Shown here piece after piece: positions 33,585 through 44,085 of a stretch of 64,000 nt of DNA. Below the pieces are notes generated by a model, which did not search any database, had not been told where the DNA came from, and worked only from the letters and a program-made list of their open reading frames with translations. The number at the start of each line of letters is the position of its first letter. Position 1 is the stretch's first letter. Source of the DNA: Dugong dugon (lineage: Eukaryota; Chordata; Mammalia; Sirenia; Dugongidae); the NCBI GenBank assembly GCA_030035585.1, contig CM057462.1, positions 63,522,734-63,586,733 of the forward strand. Reading direction: 5' to 3'. The position numbers and the translations under genes are program-made.

Positions 33585-33735
33585 ATTCACTCATTTATTT
33601 AACAAGTATTTTGAGAACACTTATTTTGGGCCCAACACTTAGGAAGCTCTTGGGATAGAAAGATGAATAAAATACAACCCCAGCTCTCAAAGAGCACAAA
33701 CTCCAACAGAGGAGACAAAGACATCATTATGCTCA
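33585..33735 (-). mobile_element. L2 LINE tail
   Basis: 'ttatttaacaagtattttga', 'acacttattttgggcccaac' and 'ccagctctcaaagagcacaa' read as reverse L2 end. Confidence 0.65.
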
Positions 33736-33744
33736 CTCTAATAA

Positions 33745-33985
33745 CAGCTAACATTACTGTGCACTTCTGCATGCTGGGCACGGTTCTGAGCACTTCACAG
33801 ATAAGAACTCATTTAATCCTCACAACAACCCTGTGAGATAGGTACTCTTATCATCCCCATTTTACAGATAAGAAAACTGAGGCCCCGAAAGATTAAATTT
33901 CTCAACTTCCCACAGCTAGCAAGTGGCCGAACTAGGATTTGAGCACAAGCAGTCTGAATTTAAAATCTACTGTAGCACTATGCTC
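33745..33985 (-). mobile_element. MIR SINE
   Basis: 'gagcacttcacagataagaa', 'ctcatttaatcctcacaaca', 'ccccattttacagataagaa' and 'gatttgagcacaagcagtct' make a near-full reverse MIR. Confidence 0.9.
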
Positions 33986-34050
33986 TAGATACTTAGATAA
34001 TCAAGCCCAGTGTGACATGTTAAGTATCATCTTAGAAATGTCCACCTTGG

Positions 34051-34419
34051 GTGGAGTAAGGATATTCTTGATGTGCTGTGAGATTGTTAACCATTGTCAT
34101 AGGGCAACATGTGTAGTAACTGTTAAATGAAAAACTATTTTGTTCTGTAAGCCTTCATCTTAAGTGAGAATAACAGCACAGTTGGAAGAGCGTAGTCAAT
34201 GTCACTGAACTGTGAATGTAGAAAAATTTTGAAACGGTGTATCTTTGGCCATCTGTAATTTTCATCAAAAAAAAAGGTTGAGAATTTAGAGGCTTAATAC
34301 GTTGTGGGGTTGTTAACCAATGTCAAAAAAAAACAACATGTGTACTACTATTTCATGAGAAACTATTTGCTCTGTAAGCTTTCACCTGAAGTACAATAAA
34401 ATATATATATAAAAAAAAA
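34051..34419 (+). mobile_element. Short L1 insertion carrying two L1 3' ends
   Basis: The perfect 15-base target duplication 'aaatgtccaccttgg' is at 34,036 and 34,420. The 369-base insert ends in 'ataaaatatatatat' and poly(A). Inside, one L1 3' end ('gattgttaaccattgtcata', 34,079) is followed 230 bases later by a second ('ggttgttaaccaatgtcaaa', 34,307). Only the second has the final signal 'gtacaataaaa'. Confidence 0.9.
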
Positions 34420-34899
34420 AAATGTCCACCTTGGTATTGTAGTGAAGAAGAAGCGGTAAGGCAGAAAAGGGTAGAACCTGGGACAGGAGGTAATTTAAAC
34501 AGGGCCTCTCCTAGAACACAAAAGGCCCACATCACTTCTATTTTCATGGCTTTGTTATGTTAAAATAAACACATAAAATCAAAGTTACAATAGTTTTGAT
34601 CTATTTTAAATGGTTGTAGTTAACAAATAAATTATTTTAATGCATATATGCTATAATGCAATGTAATAGTGCTATTCGCAAGATAATTCCAAGATTAGAA
34701 AAACATACGGATTCATTGTGCACTTCAGATGGGAGGGTCCAGTAACAGGACATAGTTTCATTTTGTATGACAAATGTCTTCCTTTTTTAGCCCTGCCAAT
34801 GTACCTCTGTGATCGGATGAAAGTTTTCACCTGGAGATAATGTCAAAAACCCAAATTTGTTGCCCTCTGGGATTAAGGGTCTGGAAGCCGAATGTCTTA

Positions 34900-35121
34900 A
34901 AGTCAGAGAGGCAATGCGGTGCAGTGGCTGAAAAAGGAGATTCTATAGCAACATTGCATGGGTTCAAATCTCCGTTCTGTTGCTCACTAGCTGTGTGATC
35001 TAAGGCAGGTTATTTAAATCATCTTTGCCTCAGTTTTCCTATTGATGAACTGAGGATAATAATAGCACCTACCTTCATAGGTTTTGCAAATATTAAATGA
35101 GTTACCGCAAATAAAGTACTT
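34900..35121 (+). mobile_element. MIR SINE
   Basis: 'gcagtggctgaaaaaggaga', 'gggttcaaatctccgttctg', 'cactagctgtgtgatctaag' and 'ataatagcacctaccttcat' make a near-full plus MIR. Confidence 0.92.
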
Positions 35122-35131
35122 AAAAACGAGC

Positions 35132-35299
35132 CTAAACCAAAAAACTCAGCGCCATCAAGTTGATTCCAACTCATAGCGACCCTGTAGGACAGAGTAGAAA
35201 CGACCCCTATAGGGTTTCCAGGGAGCAGCTGGTGGATTCGAACAGCCAACATTTTGGTTAGCAGCCAAGCACTTAACTACTTCGCCACCAGGGCTCCAC
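35132..35299 (-). mobile_element. AfroSINE, short-body class
   Basis: 'gcgccatcaagttgattcca' to 'acttcgccaccagggctcca'. Flanks 'aaaaacgagc' (35,122) and 'aaaaatgagc' (35,300) form a 10-base target duplication with one mismatch. Inserted at the end of the MIR. Confidence 0.95.
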
Positions 35300-35309
35300 A
35301 AAAATGAGC

Positions 35310-35925
35310 AAATCCTTAAAAGGGTTAACCATCATTATCTTGAAGAAAGAGCTGGGTTTTAGGTGTACAAAGGATGAAGGACATTCTAGTCAGAAGGCTT
35401 AGCGTGTACGAAGACGTGGTGCGAAAGTACAAGAAATGTTTGGGGAGCTGAAGGTAACTGCTCAAGGGTAGGTTATAGATTACACGTGAGATAGAGAGAA
35501 TCCCGGCCCAGATGGAGAAAAGCCTTGTACACCAGGGTAAGAAATTAGAGTTAATGATTTAGGAAACAAGGGACGTTGAAAATTTTAAGCCTGACCAGAA
35601 GGCACTGCGGCTGAGATTTATATGTGACTTACTCAGGCAGTACCTGGAAGAGTTGGAATTCAAAGGCGGGTCTTCTGCTGCCTTGAAATCCTGTGTTCTC
35701 TTCTTTCCATGAGAATGAACTGTACTTATTAACTCCCTCCTCCGCTCACCACCCCCCCGCCCAACTATTTCCTCCATCTTCTGGTGACTCCATCCTGGTT
35801 TTCCTCTGGTAACCTCTCCTCCAATCTCAGTCCGTATGGTTCCAATATTACCACCACCTCTGACTCCTGACGTATGGCTCCGGCCCTGCCAATCACAGCC
35901 TTGTATCCCCCAGAAATGGTTTAGG

Positions 35926-35960
<35 letters not shown>

Positions 35961-36837
35961 CCATCACTCACGTCTGCATGAACAGGGTCATCACGCTGCA
36001 AGATACACCACGTGATTCAGGCCTTACTGGTGAGCTGCTCTGACACTTCCTAATTGGTACCAAAAGCACGATGCCTTTGGCTTATAAACAGAACTCATTT
36101 CTTAAAATTAGATACAATCCCGTAGTCTACCTTGAAAATTAAATTTTTACTTAGTGAGTTTTTAAAGCCACACTTTCTATCAATTGCAGGAAATCTGGGG
36201 GGAGAGAAATGAAAGGAGAAAATCAAAATCCCCCATCATTCCACCACCCAGGGGCAACCACTGTTCACTTCCTTCCAGATCCTCTCTATATACATTTTTA
36301 ACACAGTTGAGATCATACTGTATAATCAGTTTTGTATCTTGCTTTTCAGAAATGTGAATTTAAAAGTCAAGCATCCAAGAACCCCAGCTATCTCATCAAC
36401 ACTTCAGATGCCTCAGAAATGCATCGGAATTTTTAAAAAATTGATTCCTCAAATCCCCCCTTCTCTCCTGACTGCGTGGGATTTGCAGCAGAATACACAC
36501 GATACAGACACATCCCCTGAAGTGTAATAGATTTGAATTGCACACAGGTTGGTGAATGAATGTCTAAATAATTAGGAGCTTAATTAATCTAAAATACAGG
36601 AGGATGAGAGGAATTTGAAGCTACCGATTCAACTGAGGGGACTGTGAGCTTGTCTTGCTAATGGAAACAGAGGAAGATAAGAGACTGAAGCATGGAAGAC
36701 AGTAACAAAGCCAGTCTGGCTGCAGTTACTCTGACGGATGTCAGACTCCTCCGGACCTACTGACTTGCTATGTGGTTCTTGCAGTCAAGAGGCTTCCTGG
36801 CCTCTCGAACAGAAACAAAGCAGAGCCGTTACGTACA
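35310..36837. other. Mostly unique sequence; possible old LINE piece
   Basis: 'caggggcaaccactgttcac' and 'gatcatactgtataatcagt' at 36,250-36,345 resemble an old L1-type fragment. Nothing else is recognised apart from the ATC microsatellite at 35,928. Confidence 0.35.
35928..35960 (+). repeat. (ATC)n microsatellite
   Basis: About eleven uninterrupted 'atc' units, continuing into 'accatcactc'. Confidence 0.95.
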
Positions 36838-37050
36838 CAGGTGCTAAAGCCAGGTGATCTAGGTTCAAATTCAGGCTTGGCTGCTTATTAACTGTGTGAC
36901 CTTGGGAAAATTATTTACTCTTTCCAGACCTTAGCTTTCTCATCTATAAACAGGAATGATATTAATAGTGCCTACCTCATAGTGTTGTGATGATTAATTA
37001 AGACCATGTGTGTAAAACTTTGCAAACACAGAGTAAGGTCTTAGTAAAGG
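36838..37050 (+). mobile_element. MIR SINE
   Basis: 'aggtgatctaggttcaaatt', 'attaactgtgtgaccttggg', 'agctttctcatctataaaca' and 'gtgcctacctcatagtgttg' make a near-full plus MIR. Confidence 0.93.
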
Positions 37051-37094
37051 GGAGCTCTTACCACCTGGGAAGTGGTATGCCCTACAGCCATGGC

Positions 37095-37558
37095 TTTCTC
37101 AAGCTTTTTTGACTGTGACCTTTTAGAGTGCGTTTTACATCATGACCCAGGACATACAAACATATATGTTATACCTGTTGCCGTTGAGTTGATTCTGACT
37201 CATAGCAACCCTATAGCACAGAGTAGAACTGCCTTATAGGGTTTCCGAGGCTGTAATCTTTATGGAAGAAGATTGCCACATCTTTCTCCCATGGAGCAGC
37301 TGGTAGGTTTGAACCACCGACCTTTAGGTTAGCAGCTGAGTGCTTAACCACTGTGCCCACCAGGGCTGCTCATATATGTTATAGGTATGTATGTGTGCGT
37401 GTGTCTCATTAAACACTAGTTATCCTCACCAATGCAATGCAGTCATATTTGCTATTATAGTCTATCTCATTTTTAAAAATGCTTATTGCAACCCACTGAA
37501 CTTATTTCTTGACTCACTACACGGTCTCAGTAAACAGTTTAAAAAACTCTGGCCTAAA
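37095..37558. mobile_element. hAT-type DNA transposon, split by an AfroSINE
   Basis: 'tttctcaagcttttttgact' with 'ttacatcatgacccaggaca' at left, and 'cttattgcaacccactgaac' with 'acagtttaaaaaactctggc' at right, look like the two halves of an old hAT element with roughly inverted ends. Confidence 0.5.
37174..37370 (-). mobile_element. AfroSINE, long-body class, perfect 13-base target duplication
   Basis: 'ctgttgccgttgagttgatt' to 'gtgcccaccagggctgct' with the block 'ggctgtaatctttatggaag'. 'catatatgttata' flanks both sides (37,161 and 37,371) without mismatch. Confidence 0.96.
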
Positions 37559-37564
37559 GGATAG

Positions 37565-37645
37565 CATATAGATTTTGGTGTAATAAAAAACTGGCATCAA
37601 ATCTCAGCTCTGCCACTTATGACCTTCATAACCATAAGAAGCAGT
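37565..37645 (+). mobile_element. MIR fragment
   Basis: 'atcaaatctcagctctgcca' followed by 'cttatgaccttcat' is plus MIR, cut off by the next SINE piece. Confidence 0.65.
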
Positions 37646-37744
37646 GCTTGGGTGGTGCAAACGGCTAACACGCTTGGCTGCTAACAGAAAAGTTGGAGGT
37701 TCAAGTCCACCCAGAGCCACCTCAGAAGAAAGGCCCAGTGACTA
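37646..37744 (+). mobile_element. 3'-truncated AfroSINE (head only)
   Basis: The tRNA-like head 'tgcttgggtggtgcaaacgg' with 'ggaggttcaagtccacccag' is present, but the element stops after 'aagaaaggcccagtgacta' and lacks the whole tail. Loss of the 3' end is the reverse of normal retroposon truncation, so a later deletion is likely. Confidence 0.85.
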
Positions 37745-37800
37745 GCTAAGATGGAAATTATCTTCATTTTATAGATGAGGAAACTGAAGAGCAGACTTTT
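37745..37800 (-). mobile_element. MIR core fragment
   Basis: 'ttcattttatagatgaggaa' and 'actgaagagcag' are reverse MIR. Confidence 0.55.
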
Positions 37801-37854
37801 TTTTAAAGCAAGCAAACAAAAGCTTTCCTATGGTTAAAAAAACAAATAAATAAA

Positions 37855-38158
37855 GCCCCTCGACACCCTTTTAGCTCAGTAATGAAGTCACTCCTGAGGT
37901 TCACCCTTCAGCCAAAGATTAGACAGGCCCATAAAACAAAAAGAGACTAAATGGGCACACCAGCCCAGGGGTAAGGACTAGAAGGCAGGAGGGGACAGGA
38001 AAGCTGGTAATAGGGAACCCAAGGTCAAGAAGGGAGAGTGTTGACATGTCATGGGGTTGGTAACTAATATCACAAAACAGTATGTGTACTAATTGTTTCT
38101 TGAGAAGCTAGTTTGTTCTGTAAACCTTCATCTGTAGTACATAATAGTAATAAAAAAA
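37855..38158 (+). mobile_element. 5'-truncated L1 3' UTR
   Basis: 'cacccttttagctcagtaat', 'caggaggggacaggaaagct', 'aatagggaacccaaggtcaa' and 'tgacatgtcatggggttggt' match, as reverse complement, the 3' UTR of the L1 at 45.1-45.4 kb. Ends in A-rich 'taataaaaaaaaa'. Confidence 0.88.
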
Positions 38159-38189
38159 AATTTAATGAGGATAAAAAGCAAGACAGTGA

Positions 38190-38335
38190 GAGAAAGAGAG
38201 AGGCGATAAATAAAGCAAGTGTGGCAAAGTGTTGATTATTCAATCTAGGTGAAGGACATACGGTGGTTTAATGTGCTACTCTCTCTTTACTTTGGTATAT
38301 ATTTGAAACTTTTCATTATAAAAATTAAAAAAAAA
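38190..38335 (+). mobile_element. L1M 3' end
   Basis: 'caaagtgttgattattcaat', 'ctaggtgaaggacatacggt' and 'tttgaaacttttcattataa' then poly(A) match old L1M ends. Confidence 0.65.
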
Positions 38336-38337
38336 AC

Positions 38338-38537
38338 AACAGTTGCTGTGGAATCGATTTCAACTCATGATGACCCCACGGGTGTCAGAGTAGAGCTGTG
38401 CTCCACAGGGCTTTCAGTGGCTGATTTTTCAGATGTAGATCACCAGGCTTTTCTGCCGAGGCACCTGTGGGTGGGTTTGAACCACCAACCTTTTGGTTAG
38501 TAGCCGAGCCCTTAACCATTTACGCCATCCAGGGGCC
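38338..38537 (-). mobile_element. AfroSINE, 'agtccctggg' class
   Basis: 'agttgctgtggaatcgattt' through 'ctttcagtggctgatttttc' to 'catttacgccatccagggg'. Confidence 0.92.
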
Positions 38538-38599
38538 ACCAATGTATAAAATATGACAAAGGACTTGGCACTTAGTAGGTATTCAATAAGCGGTAGCAT

Positions 38600-39156
38600 T
38601 TGTAATTTATCTGTATTTGCTATGCAAACAGGACTCTGAGAATCTTGCCTCCATTACCAATACCTTTGGGATCTCCAAATGCAATTACCACGAGGCTTTG
38701 TCTCAGAACTTGGTGTGGAAGCAGCTTCCGAGGTCTGAGATACCCCTGCTTAACAACATGCCTCCAAGTCCTGCTCTTTGGATTTGATTTTTTAAAGTAC
38801 TTCCTCTATTTTAATTCAGACCCCAGGGACCTGAAAAGTACACCGCTGCTTTTTCCCAATAAAAATCAGACCAGCAATAAGCATATTGCATTTGAAATGG
38901 TGAAGCTGGGCACGCCTTCAAAGGACATCGCATTAGGACTTGGCTCACGCCCAACCTGGGTTAGAGAGTCGATTTCTCTGGAGGAAACTCTAGAAGTCCT
39001 ACCACAGACTTGTAGGCTAGTCGGCTGAGAGAAACCTTGGCTTTAGTCAACTCTTTTACAAGTGGGTCAAAAAGGCACTAGGAGTGAGAGAAATTATCAA
39101 AGGCATACAGCACATGAGTGGCAAGATTGGGACTCACCCTCCAACTCCAACCCAGT
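38600..39156. other. No recognisable gene or repeat
   Basis: Unique-looking sequence. The 127-codon frame 38645-39028 has no motif I recognise and no support from context. Confidence 0.4.
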
Positions 39157-39161
39157 CCTGA

Positions 39162-39678
39162 TGTCTTAGTTTTCTAGTGCTGTTATAACAGAAATACCAC
39201 AAGTGGATGGCTTTAACAAAGATAAATTTATTTTCTCACAGTCTAGTAGGCTAGAAGTGCAAATTCAGGACGTCAGCTCCAGGGGAAGCTTTTCTCTCTC
39301 TGCCGGCTCTGGAGGAAGGTCCTTTTCATTAATCTTCCCCTGGACTAGGAGCTTCTCTGCACAGGAACCCCAGGTCCAAAGGACGTTCTCTGCTCCTGGC
39401 ACTGCTTTCTTGGTGCTATGAGGTCCCCAACTCTCTGCTTGCTTCCCTTTCCTTTTATCTCTTAAGAGATAAAAGGTGGTGCAGGCCACACCCCAGAAAA
39501 ACTCCCTTTACATTGGATCAGGGATACGATCTTAGTAAGAGTGTTACAATCCCACCCTAATCCTCTTTAACATAAAATTGTAATCACAAAATGGAGGACA
39601 ACCACATAATACTGGGAATCATGGCCTAGCCAAATTGATACACACATTTTTTGGAGGGACATAATTCAATCCATGACA
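39162..39678 (-). mobile_element. MaLR-like solo LTR, copy 1 of a lineage family
   Basis: TG...CA ends ('tgtcttagttttctagtgct' and 'ttcaatccatgaca') are flanked by 'cctga' and 'cctgg', a 5-base target duplication with one change. On the minus strand a polyadenylation signal AATAAA is present (complement near 39,228). Most of its length matches the LTR at 54,998-55,509. Confidence 0.88.
39451..39476. repeat. Perfect 26-bp palindrome inside LTR
   Basis: Each half is the complement of the other around the centre 'cttaag' (arm 'ccttttatctctt'). The matching part of the second LTR copy is imperfect. Confidence 0.95.
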
Positions 39679-39808
39679 CCTGGGCACCCTGATCAAGAGG
39701 GAATGCCCCGAGCCTGACCACATGAGGGCTCTCCTTCCCTCAACAGGCCTCAGTTATCAGAGGCATTTTATTTGCTTTCAAGATTGCTCTACAGTACTTA
39801 TAAAGAGG

Positions 39809-40103
39809 ACAGTGATAGCTCAGTCGAATTCTCATCTTCCATGCAGGAGACCTGAGTTCAGTTCCGCCCAATGCACCTCAAGCATGGCCACTACCCATTT
39901 CTCAGTGGAGGCTGGTGTGTTGTATGATTCTGAACAGGTTTCAGTGGAGCTCGCAGACTAAAACAAGCTAGGAAGAAAAGCCTGGCAATCTACTTCCAAA
40001 AGTCAGCCAATGAAAACCCTATGGATTATAATGGTCTAATTCTGTTGTTCATAGGGTTGCCATCAGTTGGGGGCTGACTCAACGGCAGCTACCAACAATA
40101 ACA
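39809..40103 (+). mobile_element. tRNA-Gly-headed SINE with RTE tail
   Basis: Head 'gaattctcatcttccatgca' and 'ggagacctgagttcagttcc' is a decayed tRNA-Gly. Body 'ttcagtggagctcgcagact' matches the RTE 5' UTR, and tail 'gctgactcaacggcagctac' matches the RTE end. Flanks 'acttataaa' and 'atttataaa' may be the target duplication. Confidence 0.9.
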
Positions 40104-40141
40104 TATTTATAAAAAACACTTTAGTGGTAAAAACATTAATA

Positions 40142-40313
40142 CCAAAACCAAACCAAACCCATTGCCGTCGAGTTGATTCCGACTCATAGCGACCCTATAA
40201 GAATGAGTAGAACTGCCCCATAGGGCAGTTTTCCAAGGAGTGGCTGGTGGATTCGAATTGCTGACATTTTGGTTAGCAGCTATAGCTCTTAACCATTACA
40301 CCACGAGGGCTCC
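40142..40313 (-). mobile_element. AfroSINE, short-body class, young-looking
   Basis: 'aaacccattgccgtcgagtt' to 'attacaccacgagggctcc'. 'aaaaacattaata' at 40,129 and 40,314 is a perfect 13-base target duplication. The repeated 'cagtt'-containing stretch near 40,225 is a small internal duplication. Inserted in an L1 fragment. Confidence 0.96.
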
Positions 40314-40319
40314 AAAAAC

Positions 40320-40965
40320 ATTAATAAGATACAACTATTGGTCTCTACTCCTCTGGAGCAAAAGAGAATGAAGGAAACCAAAAGCTCAAAGAAGAAACTA
40401 GTCCACAGGACTAATAGCCCACATGAACCACAGCCTCATCTAGCCTGAGACCAGAAGAAGTAGATGGTGCCCATCTACACTACCAACTCTTCTGACTAGG
40501 GACACAGTAGAAGGTCCTGAATAGAATGGGATAAAAATGTAGAATGAAACTCAGATTCCTAAAAAACACCAGACTTACTGAGACTAGAAAAACCCCCAAG
40601 ACTATCGCCCTAAGATATCCTTCGAACTTAGAATGGAAGCTACTTCCAGAGGTCATCTTTCACCCAAATAATAAACTGGCTTATAAAATAAACAGTATCA
40701 CCCATGAGTACTGTGCTGTCTTAAATAATCAACTGTATGAGTCTAAACAATCAACATTTACCCTAAAACAAAGATAAGAAGGTAAAGAGGGTCAGGGAAG
40801 TTAGATTAACGGAAACAAAACAAACAGAATGGAAATAACGAGAATGTTGACACATTATAAAAAATGTAACCAATGTCACAGAACAATTTGTATAAAAATT
40901 ATGAGATGGGAACCTAATTTGCTGTGAAAACTTTCCGCTAAAACACCATAAAATACTATTTTAAA
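40320..40965 (+). mobile_element. Old L1 3' region
   Basis: The last 130 bases ('tgttgacacattataaaaaa', 'tgtaaccaatgtcacagaac', 'acaccataaaatac') match the lineage L1 3' end. The preceding part ('acacagtagaaggtcctgaa', 'aataataaactggcttataa') looks like further 3' UTR, less certain. Confidence 0.6.
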
Positions 40966-41104
40966 GAAGAAGGCATGAATAATATTTTGGGATTTTTAAA
41001 AAAATAATGAACCCAAATTGCTGGCACCCAGCTCCTAAAATAAGGAAACAGAAACAATTTTTAATAAAGTTACAAAAAGCAAAAGAAAGAAAAAAAAATA
41101 AAAA

Positions 41105-41350
41105 TACATGTAACATTTAATAGATGCCAGGCAGCATTCTAATTGCTTTACACATCTTGACACATTTAAATTTTCTCAGCCCTATGAGATAGATCCTGTT
41201 ATCATTATCCCTATTTTAAGAGTTAAAAACTGGCCCACAAGGGGATTAAGTGACTTGCCCCAATTCCCATAGCTACGAAGTGGCAGACCTGAGATTTGAG
41301 CCCAGGCAGTCTGCCTCCAGAGCCTGTGCTTAACCACTGCTCCTGCCTCT
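41105..41350 (-). mobile_element. MIR SINE
   Basis: 'aattgctttacacatcttga', 'ttatcattatccctatttta', 'agtgacttgccccaattccc' and 'ttgagcccaggcagtctgcc' make a near-full reverse MIR. Confidence 0.92.
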
Positions 41351-41354
41351 TGGT

Positions 41355-41500
41355 AATGGCATGAATAGCTAACCCTTACTGTGCCAGGGGCTATTCTAAA
41401 CACTTTACATACATTAACTCATCTAATCTTCCCAACAACTCTATGAGGCAGACATTGGTATCATTTCTGAGGTTTGGGGCTAAGTGACCTGTGAGGCACT
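41355..41500 (-). mobile_element. MIR SINE fragment
   Basis: 'cttactgtgccaggggctat', 'actttacatacattaactca' and 'ctatgaggcagacattggta' are a second reverse MIR directly after the first. Confidence 0.85.
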
Positions 41501-41654
41501 CTACCTGTGTCCAGGATAATATTTTTCTGGAAGCTGCAGAGGGCGGAGAACTATGAGTGAACCTTCACTATGAAACAGCATGAAGGTGAAAACGCCTGAG
41601 AGAAAAGAAAGGTTTTGTTTGTGGGCTGCGCCCTCCAGAGTAAGAGAGAGGTGG

Positions 41655-41780
41655 TGGCTGTTGACCTATTCATCAAACATGCATTTTCTAAAGACCTACT
41701 CCATGCCAGGTATCTGGCTAAACTTTGAGAATTCAAACAAGACACACATAATCCCTGCCCTCAAGAAGGTTACAATCTGG
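41655..41780 (-). mobile_element. L2 LINE tail
   Basis: 'catgcattttctaaagacct', 'actccatgccaggtatctgg' and 'aatccctgccctcaagaagg' are reverse L2 end. Confidence 0.75.
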
Positions 41781-41784
41781 AGAC

Positions 41785-42235
41785 AAAAAGGCTTATAGCT
41801 AACATTTTTTAAGCTCTTGCTGTGGGTCAGACGGGGTGTTAAGGGATTTCAATTACACGAGGTCACTATCTCCCTCTAACAACACTTATTGAGGTTGGTA
41901 TTATTATCCCTATTTTGTAAACTGAAGTCAAATGTGGATGAAACCAGGATTCAAACCTAGATTTGCCTGACTCCAGAGTCCCTGGGTAGTGCAAATGGTT
42001 AACATGCTCAGCTGCTAACCGAAAGGCTGGAGTTCAAGTCTGCCAGGAGGAGCTCATAAGAAAAACTTGGTGACCTCCTTCCAAGAAATCAGCCAGTGAA
42101 AACCCTACAGAGCACAGTTCTACTGTGACACACATGGGGTCGCTGTGAGTTGGAATCAGCTTGGCAGCAACTGGTTTTTTGTTTGTTACCTGACTCCAAA
42201 GTCACTTCTCAGGCACTAAATTATACCCAATCCCC
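41785..42235 (-). mobile_element. MIR SINE split by an AfroSINE
   Basis: Left 'ttattatccctattttgtaa' and 'ggattcaaacctagatttgc' continue after 42,188 with 'cctgactccaaagtcacttc'. Confidence 0.75.
41976..42188 (+). mobile_element. AfroSINE, 'agtccctggg' class
   Basis: 'gagtccctgggtagtgcaaa' to 'ggcagcaactggttttttgt'. 'cctgactcca' at 41,966 and 42,189 is a perfect 10-base target duplication. Confidence 0.96.
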
Positions 42236-42239
42236 ACCC

Positions 42240-42805
42240 TAGGATGCAAAACCATTGTGGCTACCACTCCAAAATCCAGTCCACCCAACCTCCATTGTGT
42301 ACTACTTGGTTGTTTGGGTGGATTGACTCAATCCCCAGCTCCAGACATAGATGGTGATTGGTCTAAATCAATCTAATTATCCCATTTCTCCTTCTATAGT
42401 GATTGGTTTAGATACCATACTTAAGTTAATCATCATATGGTACACACTCACAGGGGTTAGTTCAGAGCAATCTAATCAGAGAGAAGCTCAGACTCTCTTC
42501 TGACCATTAGTAAAGGTTCTTCTTTCCTCTAGGGTAAATGTAAGTTAGAAAGCATGAAGCTCTGGTAGCTGTTGACAACCATCTTGCAATCATGAAGAGA
42601 GCCAGTCTGAGGATGGAGCCAACACACTGAAGGTATGGAGGTGAGAGAATAGCTGAGAAACAGAGGTAGATCCCTGCACAACAATATCTGAAACTTACAC
42701 GACCTACTGCTCGGTTTCTTATGTATGTGAGCCAGTGTATCCTCTTTAATGTTTAAGTCAGTTTACTTACTTGCAAATGAGAACATCCTAACTGATATGT
42801 AGTGT
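42240..42805 (+). mobile_element. Old mammalian interspersed repeat, LTR- or DNA-type
   Basis: 'gtgattggtctaaatcaatc', 'gacaaccatcttgcaatcat', 'ggatggagccaacacactga' and the end 'catcctaactgatatg' match a widespread mammalian repeat that I recognise but cannot name with confidence. Confidence 0.5.
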
Positions 42806-43384
42806 GTTTAGCAAAGATTGAGATTTATGAGGCTTACAGTTATCATACTAAACTTCTTATCTATTCACCAAGTAAATATGACAAAGCTACCGAAAATTCA
42901 TAAGTGAAAACATGTATAGATTTGGCTACTAAAATTCCTTAAAAGTCTGTACTTCAAAATACAGTATAAACACAATTAAAGAACATGCAACACACCAGTA
43001 AGCATCTTCACTACCCATTTAACAATGAAGGAGTATATATCCCAAAATTCCTATAAATTAAAAAAAAAAAAAAAAAGCGAAAGAGCACCTCTATTTAAAA
43101 AAAAGAAAGAAAAAGAAATGGGCTAAGGTAATTAGTAGACATTTCTTAAACTAAAAGAAAGAGAAACAGAAATAAGCATAAATTTGTACAAACAAGGTGA
43201 TGCCTTTATTTTTACCTATTAGATGGGCAAGGAATAGAAGAGATGATAATACTCAGCATTAGAGAGAGTGTGTAAAAACTCATTCTTTCTTTATGGGCTA
43301 CTGCATTAAGTGCAAAAACTACCACTTTTCTGGAGGGAGATCTAGCAGTAAGTATCACAGTGTTTTCAATGTGTATAGATTTGA

Positions 43385-43435
43385 GGGTCACTATGAGTAG
43401 GAACCGACTCAACGGCACCTAACAACAACACAACC
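43385..43435 (+). mobile_element. Minimal (51-base) RTE 3' tail
   Basis: 'gtcactatgagtaggaaccg' and 'actcaacggcacctaacaac' only. 'atttga' flanks both sides (43,379 and 43,436). Confidence 0.85.
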
Positions 43436-43543
43436 ATTTGATTCACTCACTTCTGTTCTTAAAATTTAGTCTAAGGAAATAATCCAAATAGTATGCAAAA
43501 ATCTTTGAATAGCATATATTGAGGAATATTCATTACAATTTCG

Positions 43544-43552
43544 GGGGGGGGG
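43544..43552 (+). repeat. Poly(G) run
   Basis: Nine G in the L1M fragment. Length is error-prone in sequencing. Confidence 0.8.
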
Positions 43553-43873
43553 TAATAATAAAAATTAGAAACCACCTAAGAGGTTAACAATCTGTGATAG
43601 GTTAAATAAATTATGGTTAAGTCCAGGTAATAGAGTAGTATGTAGCCATTTAAAAACATAATTTAAATATCTTAAAAAGTTAATGATACATTTCTTAGTT
43701 ATAAAAGCAGGTTACAAGACATATACACATATGTGTGTGCAAATATATGTATAATGAAGTAATATACATATATGCAGGAAAATGCTATAAGTGCTGTCAG
43801 TCTAAAACTGAAAGCATCCAAAAACTGAAAGTAGTATTCTGAAACGATTTTGTACAATTACTTTTTAAAATCC

Positions 43874-44085
43874 TGTTGTTGCTATTAGGTGCTCTCAAGT
43901 TGATTTTCAACTCTTAGTGATCCCACGGAACAGAGCAGAGCTGCCCCCATAGGGTTTTCTAGGCTGTAATCCTTACAGGAGCAAATTGCCAGGTCTTTCT
44001 CCCCCAGAGCTGCTGGATGGGTTCAAACCGCCAATCATTTGATTAGCAGCCGAGTGCTTAACTGTTGCACCACCACTGAGGTGCC
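43874..44085 (-). mobile_element. AfroSINE, long-body class
   Basis: 'ttgttgctattaggtgctct' through 'aggctgtaatccttacagga' to 'actgttgcaccaccactgag'. The 118-codon minus frame 44329-43973 overlaps it and is not a gene. Confidence 0.93.

Larger units (their letters stand above)
42900..43870 (+). mobile_element. Old L1M fragment
   Basis: 'tttctggagggagatctagc', 'gtctaaggaaataatccaaa', 'gaatattcattacaatttcg', 'gataggttaaataaattatg' and 'gtatgtagccatttaaaaac' follow the 3' part of L1M. Interrupted by a tiny RTE tail at 43,385. Confidence 0.75.
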
